Source: Nilaparvata lugens
Taxonomy: Eukaryota > Arthropoda > Insecta > Hemiptera > Delphacidae
Length of the DNA: 64,000 bases
NCBI RefSeq assembly: GCF_014356525.2
Contig: NC_052518.1
Span: forward strand, 8,787,021 to 8,851,020
Direction of reading: 5' to 3'
The position numbers and the translations under genes are program-made. Positions 53,288 to 63,012 of the stretch are shown here, piece after piece. How positions within the stretch are numbered: the first letter of the stretch is position 1; each line of letters starts with the position of its first letter. Below the pieces are notes generated by a model. It did no database searches and had not been told where the DNA came from. It saw only the letters and a program-made list of their open reading frames with translations.

Positions 53288-54031
53288 TTGGTGTCTATAA
53301 ATGTTGCCAAGACTGTTGTTATCCCCTTTTCGCTAACTTCTGCAGGTTCACCAACTGTTTTTGAAGATTGCAATATTGTTATCCACAACACTGGTTGCGA
53401 CCAGCATAATCAGTGTACTTGTGTTCGACTGGAGTTTCAGGAGAATGCTAGATATTTAGGTATCATGATAGATAAGCACCTGCGCTGGGAAAGTCATATA
53501 TCTTATCTGTGTTCAAAAATGAGAAGGTTAATTAATAAATTTGTACAGCTAAGAAATATCTTACCTCTTCATCAAATAAGAATGGTATTTTTAGCATTGA
53601 TAGAGTCCATTGTGAGTTATAGAATCATAGGTTGGGGTAACTGTGGTGCCTCCATTATGCAACCGTTAATCATACTTCACAAGAAGATTATGAAAATTTG
53701 TTTGAGGAAACCAACAAGATACCCTACTGAAGGCCTGTACCGGGAATTTTCAGTCTTTACAATACTCAAGCTATATGAATTCAACCTATTTAAGTTTGTT
53801 TATTTGAAACCTCATGCTTTTCCTGTGGCTGTACCACACAACTATGCAACTCGAAGGCAAGTGAGGTTGCCCCTGGAGGAGCATCGTTTCAGGACTTCTG
53901 CAGCTGCATGTCATGCTTCTGCCAGGGGACCTCGTTTATTCAATGAGCTTCCTCTTTCAATTTCAGGCATTCCAAATTTCAATAAGTTTAAAAATTTTTT
54001 AAAAACTTTTATCAATCTGAGACAAGATTGA
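53288..54031 (+). CDS. Non-LTR reverse transcriptase, C-terminal 247 codons
   Basis: The longest credible coding remnant in the window. It opens directly after a TAA and has no start ATG, so it is a truncated piece of a longer ORF2. It starts with INVAKTVVIPFS, the segment that follows the YADD box in non-LTR reverse transcriptases; then YLGIMIDKHLRWESHI (about residues 56-71), the conserved motif of the thumb region; LIESIVSYRIIGWGNCGAS; LHKKIMKICLRKP; and near the end ARGPRLFNELPLSISG. These occur in the order usual for CR1/Jockey-like ORF2 C-termini. The catalytic palm and any endonuclease domain are missing. No internal stop or frameshift was seen. The enzyme's normal role is to copy its own mRNA into a nicked chromosomal site; this fragment cannot do so. 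Confidence 0.85.
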   Translation: MVSINVAKTVVIPFSLTSAGSPTVFEDCNIVIHNTGCDQHNQCTCVRLEFQENARYLGIMIDKHLRWESHISYLCSKMRRLINKFVQLRNILPLHQIRMVFLALIESIVSYRIIGWGNCGASIMQPLIILHKKIMKICLRKPTRYPTEGLYREFSVFTILKLYEFNLFKFVYLKPHAFPVAVPHNYATRRQVRLPLEEHRFRTSAAACHASARGPRLFNELPLSISGIPNFNKFKNFLKTFINLRQD

Positions 54032-54755
54032 ATCATTCCCTGTCAGTATTTCGATTCATTTCCTATTAGCTGTTTGTTTTATATTTACTATCATTTTCAT
54101 CTTATCATGTTTGCTTTTGGTTAATTTTGTTTTTTTTTGTTTTTTTTTTTGCATTCAAAGTAATTAATGCAAGTTATTGTGAGTTCTATGATGTACTGGG
54201 TACTATTTTGAATATTATTCTCATTGGAGCATATTTGTGTACATATTTTTCCATTATATTTCCCGTTTGTCTGTATTTTATTCTTCTCTTGTGTTTCATT
54301 ATTTGAATTAATGTATATATAAATTTGCAAAGTATAAATAAGGACTCCTAGAGGAATAATTTTATTCTGTTATTGTAACTGAAAGATCTTTGTGTTTATA
54401 TAATTTTTGCTTTCTTATCAATTTGGATTTCTTATTTTTTATTCTTATTTTGTATGATTAAAACTTTATTATTTAGTAACTGCATCAATAGATTACGTAA
54501 TCTAGTTAATTATAGTTTGAAAATTGTATTTATTTATTTATCTTTCACACTTTGATGATGATGATTTCTATTATTTTGTTAATTTATTATTTCTATGTAA
54601 AAAGGTAATTGCTCTTACGACTCATCCCTCAGCACAAGCTTATGCTTAAAGAGCGATGGACCTTTTTTCATTGATTTGTATAAGTTTATTAGTACAAGAT
54701 TTTGCAGTATTGTATATTATAATTTTGTTTTGTATATGATGCAACGAAATCTAAA
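53288..54755 (+). mobile_element. 5'-truncated non-LTR retrotransposon
   Basis: RT C-terminal frame (53288-54031) followed by a ~720-bp 3' region containing TACGACTCATCCCTCAGCAC and AAGCTTATGCTTAAAGAGCG, a pattern I associate with CR1/Jockey-type 3' ends. The copy ends near GATGCAACGAAATCTAAATA. Intact coding frame suggests it is younger than the other LINE pieces. Confidence 0.75.
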
Positions 54756-54758
54756 TAA

Positions 54759-54850
54759 TAAGAGGATAGTTCTGAACGGGTAAAGCACGTTGAAAAGAAC
54801 TAGATGACTGAATAAAGACTACCACAATATCACCTTCACTTCTACAAAAA
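54759..54850 (+). repeat. AAGAGGATAGTT repeat, copy 2
   Basis: AATAAGAGGATAGTTCTGAA, TAAAGCACGTTGAAAAGAAC, GATGACTGAATAAAGACTAC: collinear with 52250-52345. The two copies flank the SINE-like element, the minisatellite and the LINE. Confidence 0.65.
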
Positions 54851-55527
54851 AATGTACGAGAAGTGAGATAGTCGGTTATCGAACATTACACCTTTAGTGC
54901 GATTCTCCTCAATCTGCCACCATTAGGTGAATGGGAAGCGTCGCTGTTATTTATGAGGAATACTGTCAGTTGAACGTAAACCTTCATCGAAGCAGTGCAA
55001 CGGTCATGATGCATCCAGCAATTATTGCAATGTGCACTGATATTGCAACCAGGTGATGGTATTAATAATTGTCTAGCGTTAGTAGTCAAGCCGCCTTGAG
55101 GTGCAAGTTATGCCTTGCGAGCACGCCACAATCAAGCCAGCACTGGCAAAACAGCCTTTATTTACAACTTTCGACTGCTATGAAATGTTTTGAATGTGTC
55201 AGTTCGGCACTTTGTCTTCAGAAGCGCCGTAAATAATCACCACCATCATCCTCTGTAATTGGCACTTCAATACAAGAAGTAACCAGAGTCATTATTGAAA
55301 AATATATTGTCTCGTGCTGGTATTGCGCAATGATATTTTCAATCGGTAACTTTATTTATCCGTGAACAAAGGTGGAATTTGTACTTGTAATTACCAATTA
55401 CTGGTGCATCACATATCTATTCTTTCCACGCTAATTTATTGGAATCAAAAAGTTAATTAGTAGGCTGTCTGTACTTCTATTATTCTAAATTTATTCATTC
55501 ATGTACAAGGGATACAATGTGGTTCGA
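54851..55527. other. Unassigned DNA of more balanced composition
   Basis: 54880-55270 is less AT-rich (GCAAGTTATGCCTTGCGAGC, TCAGAAGCGCCGTAAATAAT) and may be unique host sequence, but no protein domain or RNA fold was recognised. Confidence 0.35.
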
Positions 55528-55561
55528 TAGTGAGGCCCGCGTTATAATGACAGTGGAGGAA

Positions 55562-55861
55562 GATTGATTGATTGATTGATTGATTGAGTACTTTATTTAT
55601 GTAGATTACAATATATACTGGCTTATACACTTATATACAATAGCTCACAATACAGCAAAATTAAAGATGAATTTACATAATATAGACTAAGAAAATAATT
55701 ATTGAACTGTATATGATATGAAAAAGTAGATTGTAATATAATAACTATAGATAATTATATTGTTATGCATCTACATAAATTGGCGGAGCTTTGGACATAT
55801 CAATGTCCATTATTCCGAAAGAATATTAAAAATATCCTCCCCACTAACTTTCTACCAAAAA
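55562..55861 (-). mobile_element. SINE-like element with CAAT-repeat tail, copy 3
   Basis: Same ends as 34046-34343 and 52414-52699. It is inserted a few bases inside the MITE terminus; GAAGAT on the left and GGAGAT on the right may be the target duplication. Confidence 0.85.
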
Positions 55862-55989
55862 TAGGAGATAGGAGAACAAATAATCAATAATAATTTTAAA
55901 AATTAGTTATATTTTATTAAGCAAGAAATTATATTTTTCAATAATTTCCTAATGAATTTTCATAATTGAGATGAAATATTTTGTTAAAT

Positions 55990-56172
55990 ATTTTGTTACC
56001 TGCTCTAGAACATGGGTGTCTCATAGTTGAGTAGGTTAATTTCCGAGAAAATGCAATTTATTTATTTATATTTGTAGTAAATTCCATATATTGTATTTTT
56101 GAATATTATGTACATTTTATTGATTGTTTTTATTTGTATATTAATGGAAATAAAATTTATTTGTATTTATAT
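55990..56172 (+). mobile_element. Insertion with LINE-like tail inside the MITE
   Basis: Compared with 5407-5832 and 22313-22935, about 183 bp is extra between AAATATTTTGTT and GAATTAATTATC. AAATATTTTGTT is repeated at its left edge. The insertion ends with GGAAATAAAATTTATTTGTA, an AATAAA plus simple-repeat tail. Confidence 0.6.
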
Positions 56173-56325
56173 TTGAATTAATTATCAATTCTACATTGTT
56201 AAAAAAACGATCTGGCAACAGAGCAATGCGAGAAAGAGATAGCGCTATCCGCTTTGTTGAAGGATAGACAAGGATAGCAATACCGTTGCTAATCAAACAC
56301 TGCCATTATAACATGGACCTCACTA

Positions 56326-56765
56326 TGGATATACTAGTAGTTCTGCGAAGAGTAGACCTCGCTCATGAATACAACTTTCAATCTAATGAGAAGGGCCAGT
56401 ACAGTAAGTACAGTATATTGTGAAGATTTAGCCATGTCATCTATCATTTTCTCCATTGAAAGTGCTAGAGACACTGTTTGCAGGGACACCGGATTTATCG
56501 GGAGGAATCGTCTCCATATTCACAATATAAACATGTACTACAACTTTTCTAATAATTAATCATAAGAAATCGGTCAACTGACGGAAAAATGGAATATGCA
56601 GTAGGCAATTTAGATGATGAATCGTCTCACAGACGATGGTGAGATGGAAAATGATTCTAAATAAGATGAGTTTATGTTTATTTGTTAATGATGTTTTTCA
56701 TGGAAAGTGTTTTCAATGTTATGGCTTGTTATGCCTATGCAGAATGAAATGCGAAAAAGTAGGAA
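56326..56765. other. Unassigned DNA
   Basis: No feature recognised; open frame 56365-56559 has no domain. Confidence 0.4.
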
Positions 56766-57015
56766 CATGAATTGCTGTATCTTCAAAGATACGAAAAAGT
56801 AACTTTTGAGGTTACTTTACGGTTTTTTAAATATTACAAAAAAACCGGAGGTCTTACCAAAAATCGTTACACATACGTTTCTGCGCCTTGTTTCAAAGAA
56901 CTTACATACCAAATTTCATCCAAATCGGACAATAACTGCGACTGTAACTGCGGTACAAACAAACAAACAGACAAAAGCCGATCGAGTCTCAGCTTCGCTT
57001 TGGTCAAAGAGGCAT
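56766..57015 (+). mobile_element. Probable dispersed repeat with AAACAAACAGACA
   Basis: CATACCAAATTTCATCCAAA, TCGGACAATAACTG, GGTACAAACAAACAAACAGA and CTTCGCTTTGGTCAAAG form a pattern I recall from many arthropod mobile elements (Helitron or LINE flanks). There is no second copy here; the overlapping open frames are not convincing. Confidence 0.35.
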
Positions 57016-57555
57016 TACATTAATTCAAAGATAACAGTACAAGGATATATTCAGTTGATGTTCAAATTCACAGATAATTTTGAGGAAGGGTCTCAGTTCA
57101 TCAAGTGCTTAATTTGAGCATTTATTGAGATATTGAGACAAGTTGGAGATTGGGAAGTATAGTGTGTCAAGTCTGACGGCATCAAGTTTTCGTTTGAGGG
57201 TGATACACAGTTAGCTGCACCGTCGCAGTTGCAATACTAGTAATAATTAATTAGTAAATTAGATGAGTAAATAGCACCGTTGCAACACTAGTATTCTTGA
57301 TGGATTAGTAAACTAAGAATTAGGGAGAAGAATCTGAAGATTAGAGGCTCGGTTAGTGAAAGGTTAAAGGTTGGGTTTTTATAATTAACAGCGTCTTCTC
57401 CAATATAAAACAAATTAATATGATTAAGAAACCTTCATCTTCTTCATCAAAAAGGCACATTAGCTCCAGATCAGTGAATTGGAAATTACTCATTTCAAAG
57501 TTACCTTCATTTCCAGTGGCATCCCAACATTTATCTGTAAGAAGAAGGAAATTAA
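57016..57555. other. Unassigned DNA
   Basis: No feature recognised. Confidence 0.4.
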
Positions 57556-58102
57556 ATTTTCCTACAGTTACGTTGAAAAGTGGCCATTGCTGCACTGATT
57601 ACAGAACGCAAAGAATCACTTTTCCGCTCTAGTGCGGGAAAAATTTTTCTGCACTCCAGATTTGCAACATGGCAACGCAAAATACTTAGTAGGTTACATG
57701 GAGCAACAGTGCAGCATAATCAAAATGAAGTTGGTAACAGTGACTGCTGTGGCTGCTATAGTAAGCAGAGGTGCAACGAAGCACAACGCGCTAATTATTA
57801 CTATTATATATTATAACGAGGACAGCAACAGCACAGTGCCACCACAGCACACACCACACAGCCGCCTCGCCATTCAAACACTACTAAGTTATTTGATGGA
57901 TTTCAGGCAATTTTACCCATAATTACCCACTTTTCATATTCAATGGTAACTGTAGGAAAAACTTAATGTGAAATACGTGCGCAAAGTTCCTCTGCTGCAC
58001 TCAAGAAACCATTCCGCCCTCGCCTACGGCTCGGGCGTAAACGTTTCTTTCGGTGCAGCAAACTGTCACTTTGCGCACTAGTTGCACAAATAACTATTTC
58101 AA
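57556..58102. mobile_element. CCTACAGTTAC repeat, copy 2 (uninterrupted right part)
   Basis: Left TTTTCCTACAGTTACGTTGA, internal inverted CAATGGTAACTGTAGGAAAA at 57942, right end TGCGCACTAGTTGCACAAAT. The centre (57650-57900) differs from copy 1 at 15971-17382 and is less AT-rich. Where copy 1 has a 730-bp insertion this copy reads CGTAAACGTTTC, the empty site. Confidence 0.75.
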
Positions 58103-58485
58103 TATGCTGGTATCATTCGATAAATTTAAAATAAAATATGTGATACTGTATCCACTGAACTTTTTAAAAGCAACAGGAACTTGATGAACTGAAAACTCGA
58201 CGTACTGAAGTAAGTTGTTTACCCAGGCTGATTCTTGATCAACTGAGAACTCGATGAAGTGGATGTCACCTAATAATTGTGAGTTTGAAATACTATTATC
58301 AATTTACATTTTTGTACGAAAAGTCTCTATATTTAAGAAGTCAGTGAATAAACTGTCTGTTGTAGAAAGCACTCAATCCTACAATTCAGTTAATAAACTG
58401 TCCAAATCAAGGATTAAGGCTGAGTTCAAGATTTCAAGAGAATAAAATAGGGCATTTTGATAGTTTATGATGTGATTTTTACTAA
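58103..58485. other. Unassigned DNA with a short AACTGAAAACT cluster
   Basis: 58178-58260 has four units related to the 52700-53062 minisatellite. Nothing else was recognised. Confidence 0.45.
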
Positions 58486-58710
58486 TTATTATTGCGGATG
58501 ATGCCCATTAGCTTTTTGCTAGTGCCTGGGTAATGGGAAGTGCGAGGGTGAATTGTGAGATGATCAAACGTCCATGCCTATTAGATGGGATTCGAACCCG
58601 CGACCAGGTAGCACTATAGTTGGCCAAACGAAAATGGGTCCCTCAAGGTCAAAGCTTGCTCTTGACACCACCACCCGTCTCTACCAACACTGTTGCCACT
58701 TTGTACTAAG
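58486..58710 (-). mobile_element. tRNA-derived SINE
   Basis: Minus strand: CCTTGAGGGACCCATTTTCG, TTTGGCCAACTATAGTGCTA, GGTCGCGGGTTCGAATCCCA (box B), GGCATGGACGTTTGATCATC, CATTACCCAGGCACTAGC, AAGCTAATGGGCATCATCCG and an AAT-repeat tail. Head and body order and the polymerase-III-type box B identify a SINE. Relatives: 45560-45662 (head), 41145-41295 (3' part), 59395-59472 (5' part). Confidence 0.72.
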
Positions 58711-59394
58711 GGTGGCTAGTAAGAGAGAAAGTGAATGTGTGTGTGAGAGAGGGTGTGATAGTGAAGTATTGTTATTGTGGGGAGTATTGTTTGTCTTCTC
58801 TGGATTGTTAATTATGACGAGGACAATATAGTTCACAGTTTTACAAATGTATTGTAATGTATTGTATGGATGAAGATATAATGTATTGTATTGTATGAAT
58901 GTATAAGCCTGGATTAAATGTGATTGGAATCAATTGAGAATTCATGCAAATTGAAAAATGCAGAGTGAAGTGGGCACTACAAGAATATTGACTAAAATTA
59001 CATCACTCCACTTCCAATTGATTATTATAAAAGTCTTCAAGTAACCTTTATGAAGTAATAGCTCAGTTTATAAATAGTTGCATTTATAAAAGCAAAATCT
59101 AATCATGATTATAAAATTGGATTTCTTGATCTCATGACTCAGAAAGAGTTATACATTATACATAACAATATTCTTTCCTTCATTTCATGATGTTGAAGAA
59201 TATAGGGGGATGATGGGAGGAGGTAACGGGGGATGTTATTGTTCTAACATCAAAGAATGACACAATAGAACTTTTGAACCTGACGTGCTCAAAAGAATTT
59301 GTGACAGGTATAGTGACGGAAAAGAGGAAGAGGGAAGGTATGAGAAGGAAAGAGTGATGTTCAGGGTGTAGAAATATAGTCAATCTATATAGAC
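58711..59394. other. Unassigned DNA
   Basis: No feature recognised. Confidence 0.4.
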
Positions 59395-59472
59395 TGGTCG
59401 AGTGAGGGGTGGACAACAGTGGCAACATTGCAGTGGCCTTGAGAGACCCATTTTCGCTTGGCTAACTATAGC
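59395..59472 (+). mobile_element. SINE 5' fragment
   Basis: GGCCTTGAGAGACCCATTTT, CGCTTGGCTAACTATAG matches, in the opposite orientation, the 5' part of the SINE at 58486-58710. Confidence 0.6.
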
Positions 59473-59479
59473 AGACTGA

Positions 59480-59690
59480 AGGCTAGGCGCGGCGCACACC
59501 AGTTGGTCAAGACAAGACAAGACATAATCAGACACGTTTAGTCACAATACTTCACATTGTTGATTATGTCGCAACTCACACTGACTAGTCATTGCAATTA
59601 GACATGTCTTCATAAGCAACTATGTGAAGTATTGTGACTAAACGTGTCTGATCATGTCTTGTCTTGACTAACTGGTGTGTGCCTAGCCTG
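59480..59690. mobile_element. GGCTAGGCGCACACC palindromic MITE, copy 2
   Basis: AGGCTAGGCGCGGCGCACAC, GTCAAGACAAGACAAGACAT, CACGTTTAGTCACAATACTT and mirrored right half ending GTGTGTGCCTAGCCT. Extra GCG near the left end. Same family as 44729-44952. Confidence 0.9.
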
Positions 59691-60544
59691 GCCGGCATAT
59701 GAAATAAATAAAGACAATGTGATGAGAATGAAGTGAAAATACAGAGTATTGGATAGAGAGGAGAAATGCTAGTAAATACTCAACGTCTGGAGAGAAAAAA
59801 ATGAATCAGATACACAAATTTTTTCTTCGAAGCTTCAACGGCAAAAAAGAAGGACCAGATCGAGAATCGAGGTGGGTTGATGGAGAAATAGGTTCGAATC
59901 CAGCAGATAATGATAGGCCACAAATTACACCTTGGCTTCGATAAGGGAGCTACCGGATTCGATTCGTCATTATTCCAATGATAACTTCGAATCGAAATCG
60001 ACTAGTGATTTTCCTCACTGTATTTTACGAAATTTTATGGAAATTTATTCGTCTACCACGTGAACGGCAACGAATTATGGAAATTGGAGACAAAATCGGC
60101 TACTATCGTGGGAAAGTATGCTGCAAGTCTGTTTCGGTTCGAGGAGATTGGTCTGTCCTTGGCTTGCACTGTATTCAAAACTGTAATTTTCGACTTTTTT
60201 CTAATTTTTCTAGTTTTGAAGGTCGCTTCTCTGTACCTGTCATGATCCTTGCCAAAAGAACTCCGTCTGAAAGAGGTTGGTTACAGGTTACATCTATAAC
60301 GAATATTGACAGTAATGTAAAGTTTTGTTATTATTCATTCCAGATTTCGATTCATAAGCTATTCTTCTATCTTCTATCTTCTTCTTCTCTTCTTCTTCTT
60401 TTTAATTTTCTTCTTCTTCTTCTTCTTCTTCTTCTTCTTCTTCTTCTTCTTCTTCTTCTTCATAAATATTTCAAAAATTTTGAAGATTGGATAATAATAA
60501 TAATTGTATCAGGTGAGCTATCTGCTCTCCACACTTTTGTATTA
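59691..60544. other. Unassigned DNA with TTC microsatellite
   Basis: 60380-60462 is a TTC repeat. A 194-codon plus frame across 59978-60562 is open partly because of it; the 5' part (WKFIRLPRERQRIMEIGDKI) has a protein-like mix in two overlapping frames, but no domain is recognised. GGTTCGAATCC at 59891 is a box-B-like word without a matching box A. Confidence 0.35.
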
Positions 60545-62201
60545 TTGTGTCATACTGCATAAATAAAATAATAAATATATAAATAAAGGCCTTTATTGAA
60601 CGAAATTTCATTAAATTTTAGAAAATAATCAAGTAGATGTTAATACATTTTTATTGTCAGCATTTTCTCCTTGGCTGAGTGCCGTCAGGAGGTGTTGCAA
60701 GCTTTTTATATATGAATTTTAATATTATTTATATATTTTTAAAATAGACAATATATACAAAAAATAAAAATGGAAAATACTTTTTTACAGAGGAAGAGAG
60801 GGTAATAGTACATCTTATGTGTATGGATTAAAAATTGAATTCTTGAATCAAGAAATATCTGTACGCCCAAGCATCTCTGCAGTATTGTCCTATCAGCATC
60901 CAGTTGTCACCATTCAGGTACGTCTTCAGCTCCTCTACAGCAAGCAAAGTCTTTCCGAAGTATCGCTTTCTGAACTCTGCAAGCACCGGGCACCTTGCTA
61001 TGAAGTGAACTACATCCTCTTCCTCCTTCATGTTGCATAGAGAACAGATCCTTACATCCTGCCTGTGGGAATATTTGTTGAGACGAATGAGCTCGGTCCT
61101 TGACTTCATGAACCACTTAATCAATGTGAAGTCCACTGGTTCATACACATAGTTTGTGAATTGCGTCAGTTCTGGAGTATTGCTGGCTTCTCTGAAGTAT
61201 GCCTCTGAGTCCCTCTCTCAGTCCCTCAGTGACTCTGATAACAAGAGCCTCAACATCACCCGCAAGGAATTCCGTTGCTGAGACCCCATAAGCCGCTCCC
61301 ATATCCATTCAGTCTCTGTACAGAAACACTTTCCTCTCCATAGTTTCCTTGAGCAGAATATGCGGGTACCTGTTATCGGGCAGATTCATGCATCTCTTCA
61401 TATACTTGAAGTGGAGTTTTAATGTGTAGACAAAGAGTGGGAGCAGTGCAGTCTCGAGTAAGAGGCAGTAGTTTGGCGCCCACATAGGTACATTGAAAAC
61501 CTTCTTAAGGAGAAGACGTTGAACCTTTTCAACTTCCTCAACCATCTTTCCTTCCCATATTTGAGCGCCATAGCACACTGTAGAACGCGCCATTGATTCA
61601 AATACTCCCAGCTTCGATTTGAAGGGAATGTTTTTCTGTGAAAACAGACCGTTGAAAATATTCAATGAGATTTTTGCTGCAGACATCCTCTCCCTGAAGT
61701 GTTCTGTTAATGACAATCTGGACGTCAATGTCACTCCAAGATACTTGTAGCTGTTCACCACTTCAATTGGCTCATTGTTGTACAGCCAAACCTCATTTCT
61801 GCTTATTTTTCTCCTTTCCTGAAGATCACAATCTTGGACTTGTGGAGATTAACCTGAAGGTTCCAACTGTTGCAGTATCTCTCCAAGCTGAAGTATCTTA
61901 TCCTTCTCAAAGAGAGTCTGTCCGATGCCAGGAGAACTATATCGTCCGCGTACGCTAACAGCTTTATGTAGACACCCCCAACATTGACCCCTCCATCCAG
62001 CTAATCCTCCAAATCATTCACGAATAAAGAAAACAGCAAGGGACTCATCAGGCAACCTTGCTTTACGCCGGTTCGTGTTTCAAATCTTCCCGACAGCCCC
62101 TGATGCCCCCAAACTATAGCTGTTGACGAATCATACAGATTTCGAAGTGCATTTAGCATCTTGTAGGACACTCCTAGTACTGACAATTTGTAAAACAGCA
62201 T
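60545..62201 (-). mobile_element. 5'-truncated non-LTR retrotransposon with YADD region
   Basis: Minus-strand order: RT fingers/palm (62201-62001), YADD palm, thumb and linker (62000-61152), C-terminal zinc-knuckle domain (61148-60828), 3' UTR, and a tail TCAATAAAGGCCTTTATTTA with TTTATATATTTATT. Truncated at 62201, where it meets a fragment of another LINE. Confidence 0.85.
60828..62201 (-). pseudogene. Broken LINE ORF2: RT palm to C-terminal CCHC domain
   Basis: Minus-strand translation reads GVKQGCLMSPLLFSLFVNDL (palm motif), an in-frame TAG (62001-62003), then LLAYADDIVLLASDR with the catalytic YADD intact, LQVNLHKSKIVIF, a one-base loss near 61813, YLGVTLTSRLSLTEHF, VCYGAQIWEG, a TGA near 61309, DMGAAYGVSATEFLAG, a frameshift near 61152, and ICSLCNMKEEEDVVHFIARC, a CX2CX9HX4C zinc knuckle of the type that ends R1/LOA/Tad-like and other LINE proteins. 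It ends QEFNF and a stop. Endonuclease and ORF1 are absent. At least two stops and two frameshifts make it dead. This copy is different from the CR1/Jockey-like pieces elsewhere in the window, which lack such a zinc knuckle at this position. Confidence 0.88.
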
Positions 62202-62308
62202 ACTGCATAATGTACTCCATCGTCTCTAAGCTCATGATGTTCACATAATGTACAAGATTCACTTCTACTTTTTAAATAATGTATCTTCCTCATCGTCTTT
62301 AGTTTTAC
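62176..62308 (-). pseudogene. C-terminal zinc-knuckle fragment of a second LINE
   Basis: In a different minus-strand frame: VKLKTMRKIHYLKSRS, then SCTLCEHHELRDDGVHYAVC and CF, with a stop at 62174-62176. CX2CX10HX3-4C with VHYAVCC parallels ICSLC...VVHFIARC of the neighbouring LINE. It ends where the neighbour's RT begins, so the neighbour was truncated against, or inserted into, another LINE's 3' coding end. Confidence 0.55.
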
Positions 62309-62604
62309 CTACCTTCTTGATCAGTTTCTGTTGTGAATAATCAGACTTGGCCATGTACGTGTAATAAATATATTAATAATCTGAAAATTATCAACTCACT
62401 TTCAATTATCTAGAACATTTTGTTCACAATTTATTATAACATTTTCCCAACATTCCTCGATTCTTCAAAACTGTGGTGTATAGTCAAGTTTTTTTAATGA
62501 AATAAATCGTACAGCCTTCTCATTCTTCTAAAATCAAAGAGAGTCAACCGAAGACCAAAATAAATACATTTTGGAATCAATAAGAGCATAAATTATATCA
62601 AATG
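62309..62604. other. Unassigned AT-rich DNA
   Basis: No feature recognised. Confidence 0.4.
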
Positions 62605-62606
62605 AT

Positions 62607-62641
<35 letters not shown>

Positions 62642-62672
62642 ATGATAAAGGTGATGATGATGATGATAAAGG

Positions 62673-62730
<58 letters not shown>

Positions 62731-62755
62731 AAAGGTGATGATGATGATGATGATG
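62605..62755 (+). repeat. (GAT)n microsatellite, about 50 units
   Basis: GAT repeats interrupted by GATAAAG at three positions. Poly-Asp, poly-Met, poly-His and poly-Ile frames over it are artefacts. Confidence 0.97.
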
Positions 62756-62883
62756 AATTCGGGAGTGACAAATCTGCTCAAAGATTGCTGTGTTCAAAGT
62801 TTCATTCTCATTTTCTTTTCAAAGGCTTTGATAAGAAAAATTGATTAGGGATTGATCAATTTCAAAATTTTGGAATTGATCAG

Positions 62884-63012
62884 GCTTAACCTATTTCGGA
62901 CTATTTGTAACCTTATCTGAATTTGGGAGAGAGAAATAGCACAAGGTTACCTTATTTTTTCTCTCCCTATCATTTTGATGATGTACTTATTGTAAGAATC
63001 AATAAATATAAA
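62884..63012 (+). mobile_element. LINE 3' end (GGGAGAGAGAAATAGCACAA type), copy 2
   Basis: GCTTAACCTATTTCGGACTA, TTGTAACCTTATCTGAATTT, AAGGTTACCTTATTTTTTCT, CTCCCTATCATTTTGATGAT, AAGAATCAATAAATATAAAG: collinear with the minus-strand copy 35996-36142. Confidence 0.75.

Larger units (their letters stand above)
55528..56325 (-). mobile_element. GTGAGGTCCACG MITE, long form, interrupted twice
   Basis: Outer ends TAGTGAGGCCCGCGTTATAA and the complement TTATAACATGGACCTCACTA. The body between, in the reverse sense of 22313-22935, is broken by a SINE-like copy (55562-55861) and a second insertion (about 55990-56172). Removing both restores collinearity with 5407-5832. Confidence 0.85.

Noticed and set aside
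58560..58630. Functional tRNA gene
   Set aside because: Box B is good but the head does not fold as a clean cloverleaf and it continues into a SINE body with an AAT tail.
59978..60562. 194-codon open frame
   Set aside because: Its 3' part is a TTC microsatellite (poly-Leu), a second frame is open across its 5' part, and no domain is present.
62534..62848. Poly-His, poly-Asp, poly-Met and poly-Ile frames
   Set aside because: They are all readings of one GAT microsatellite.
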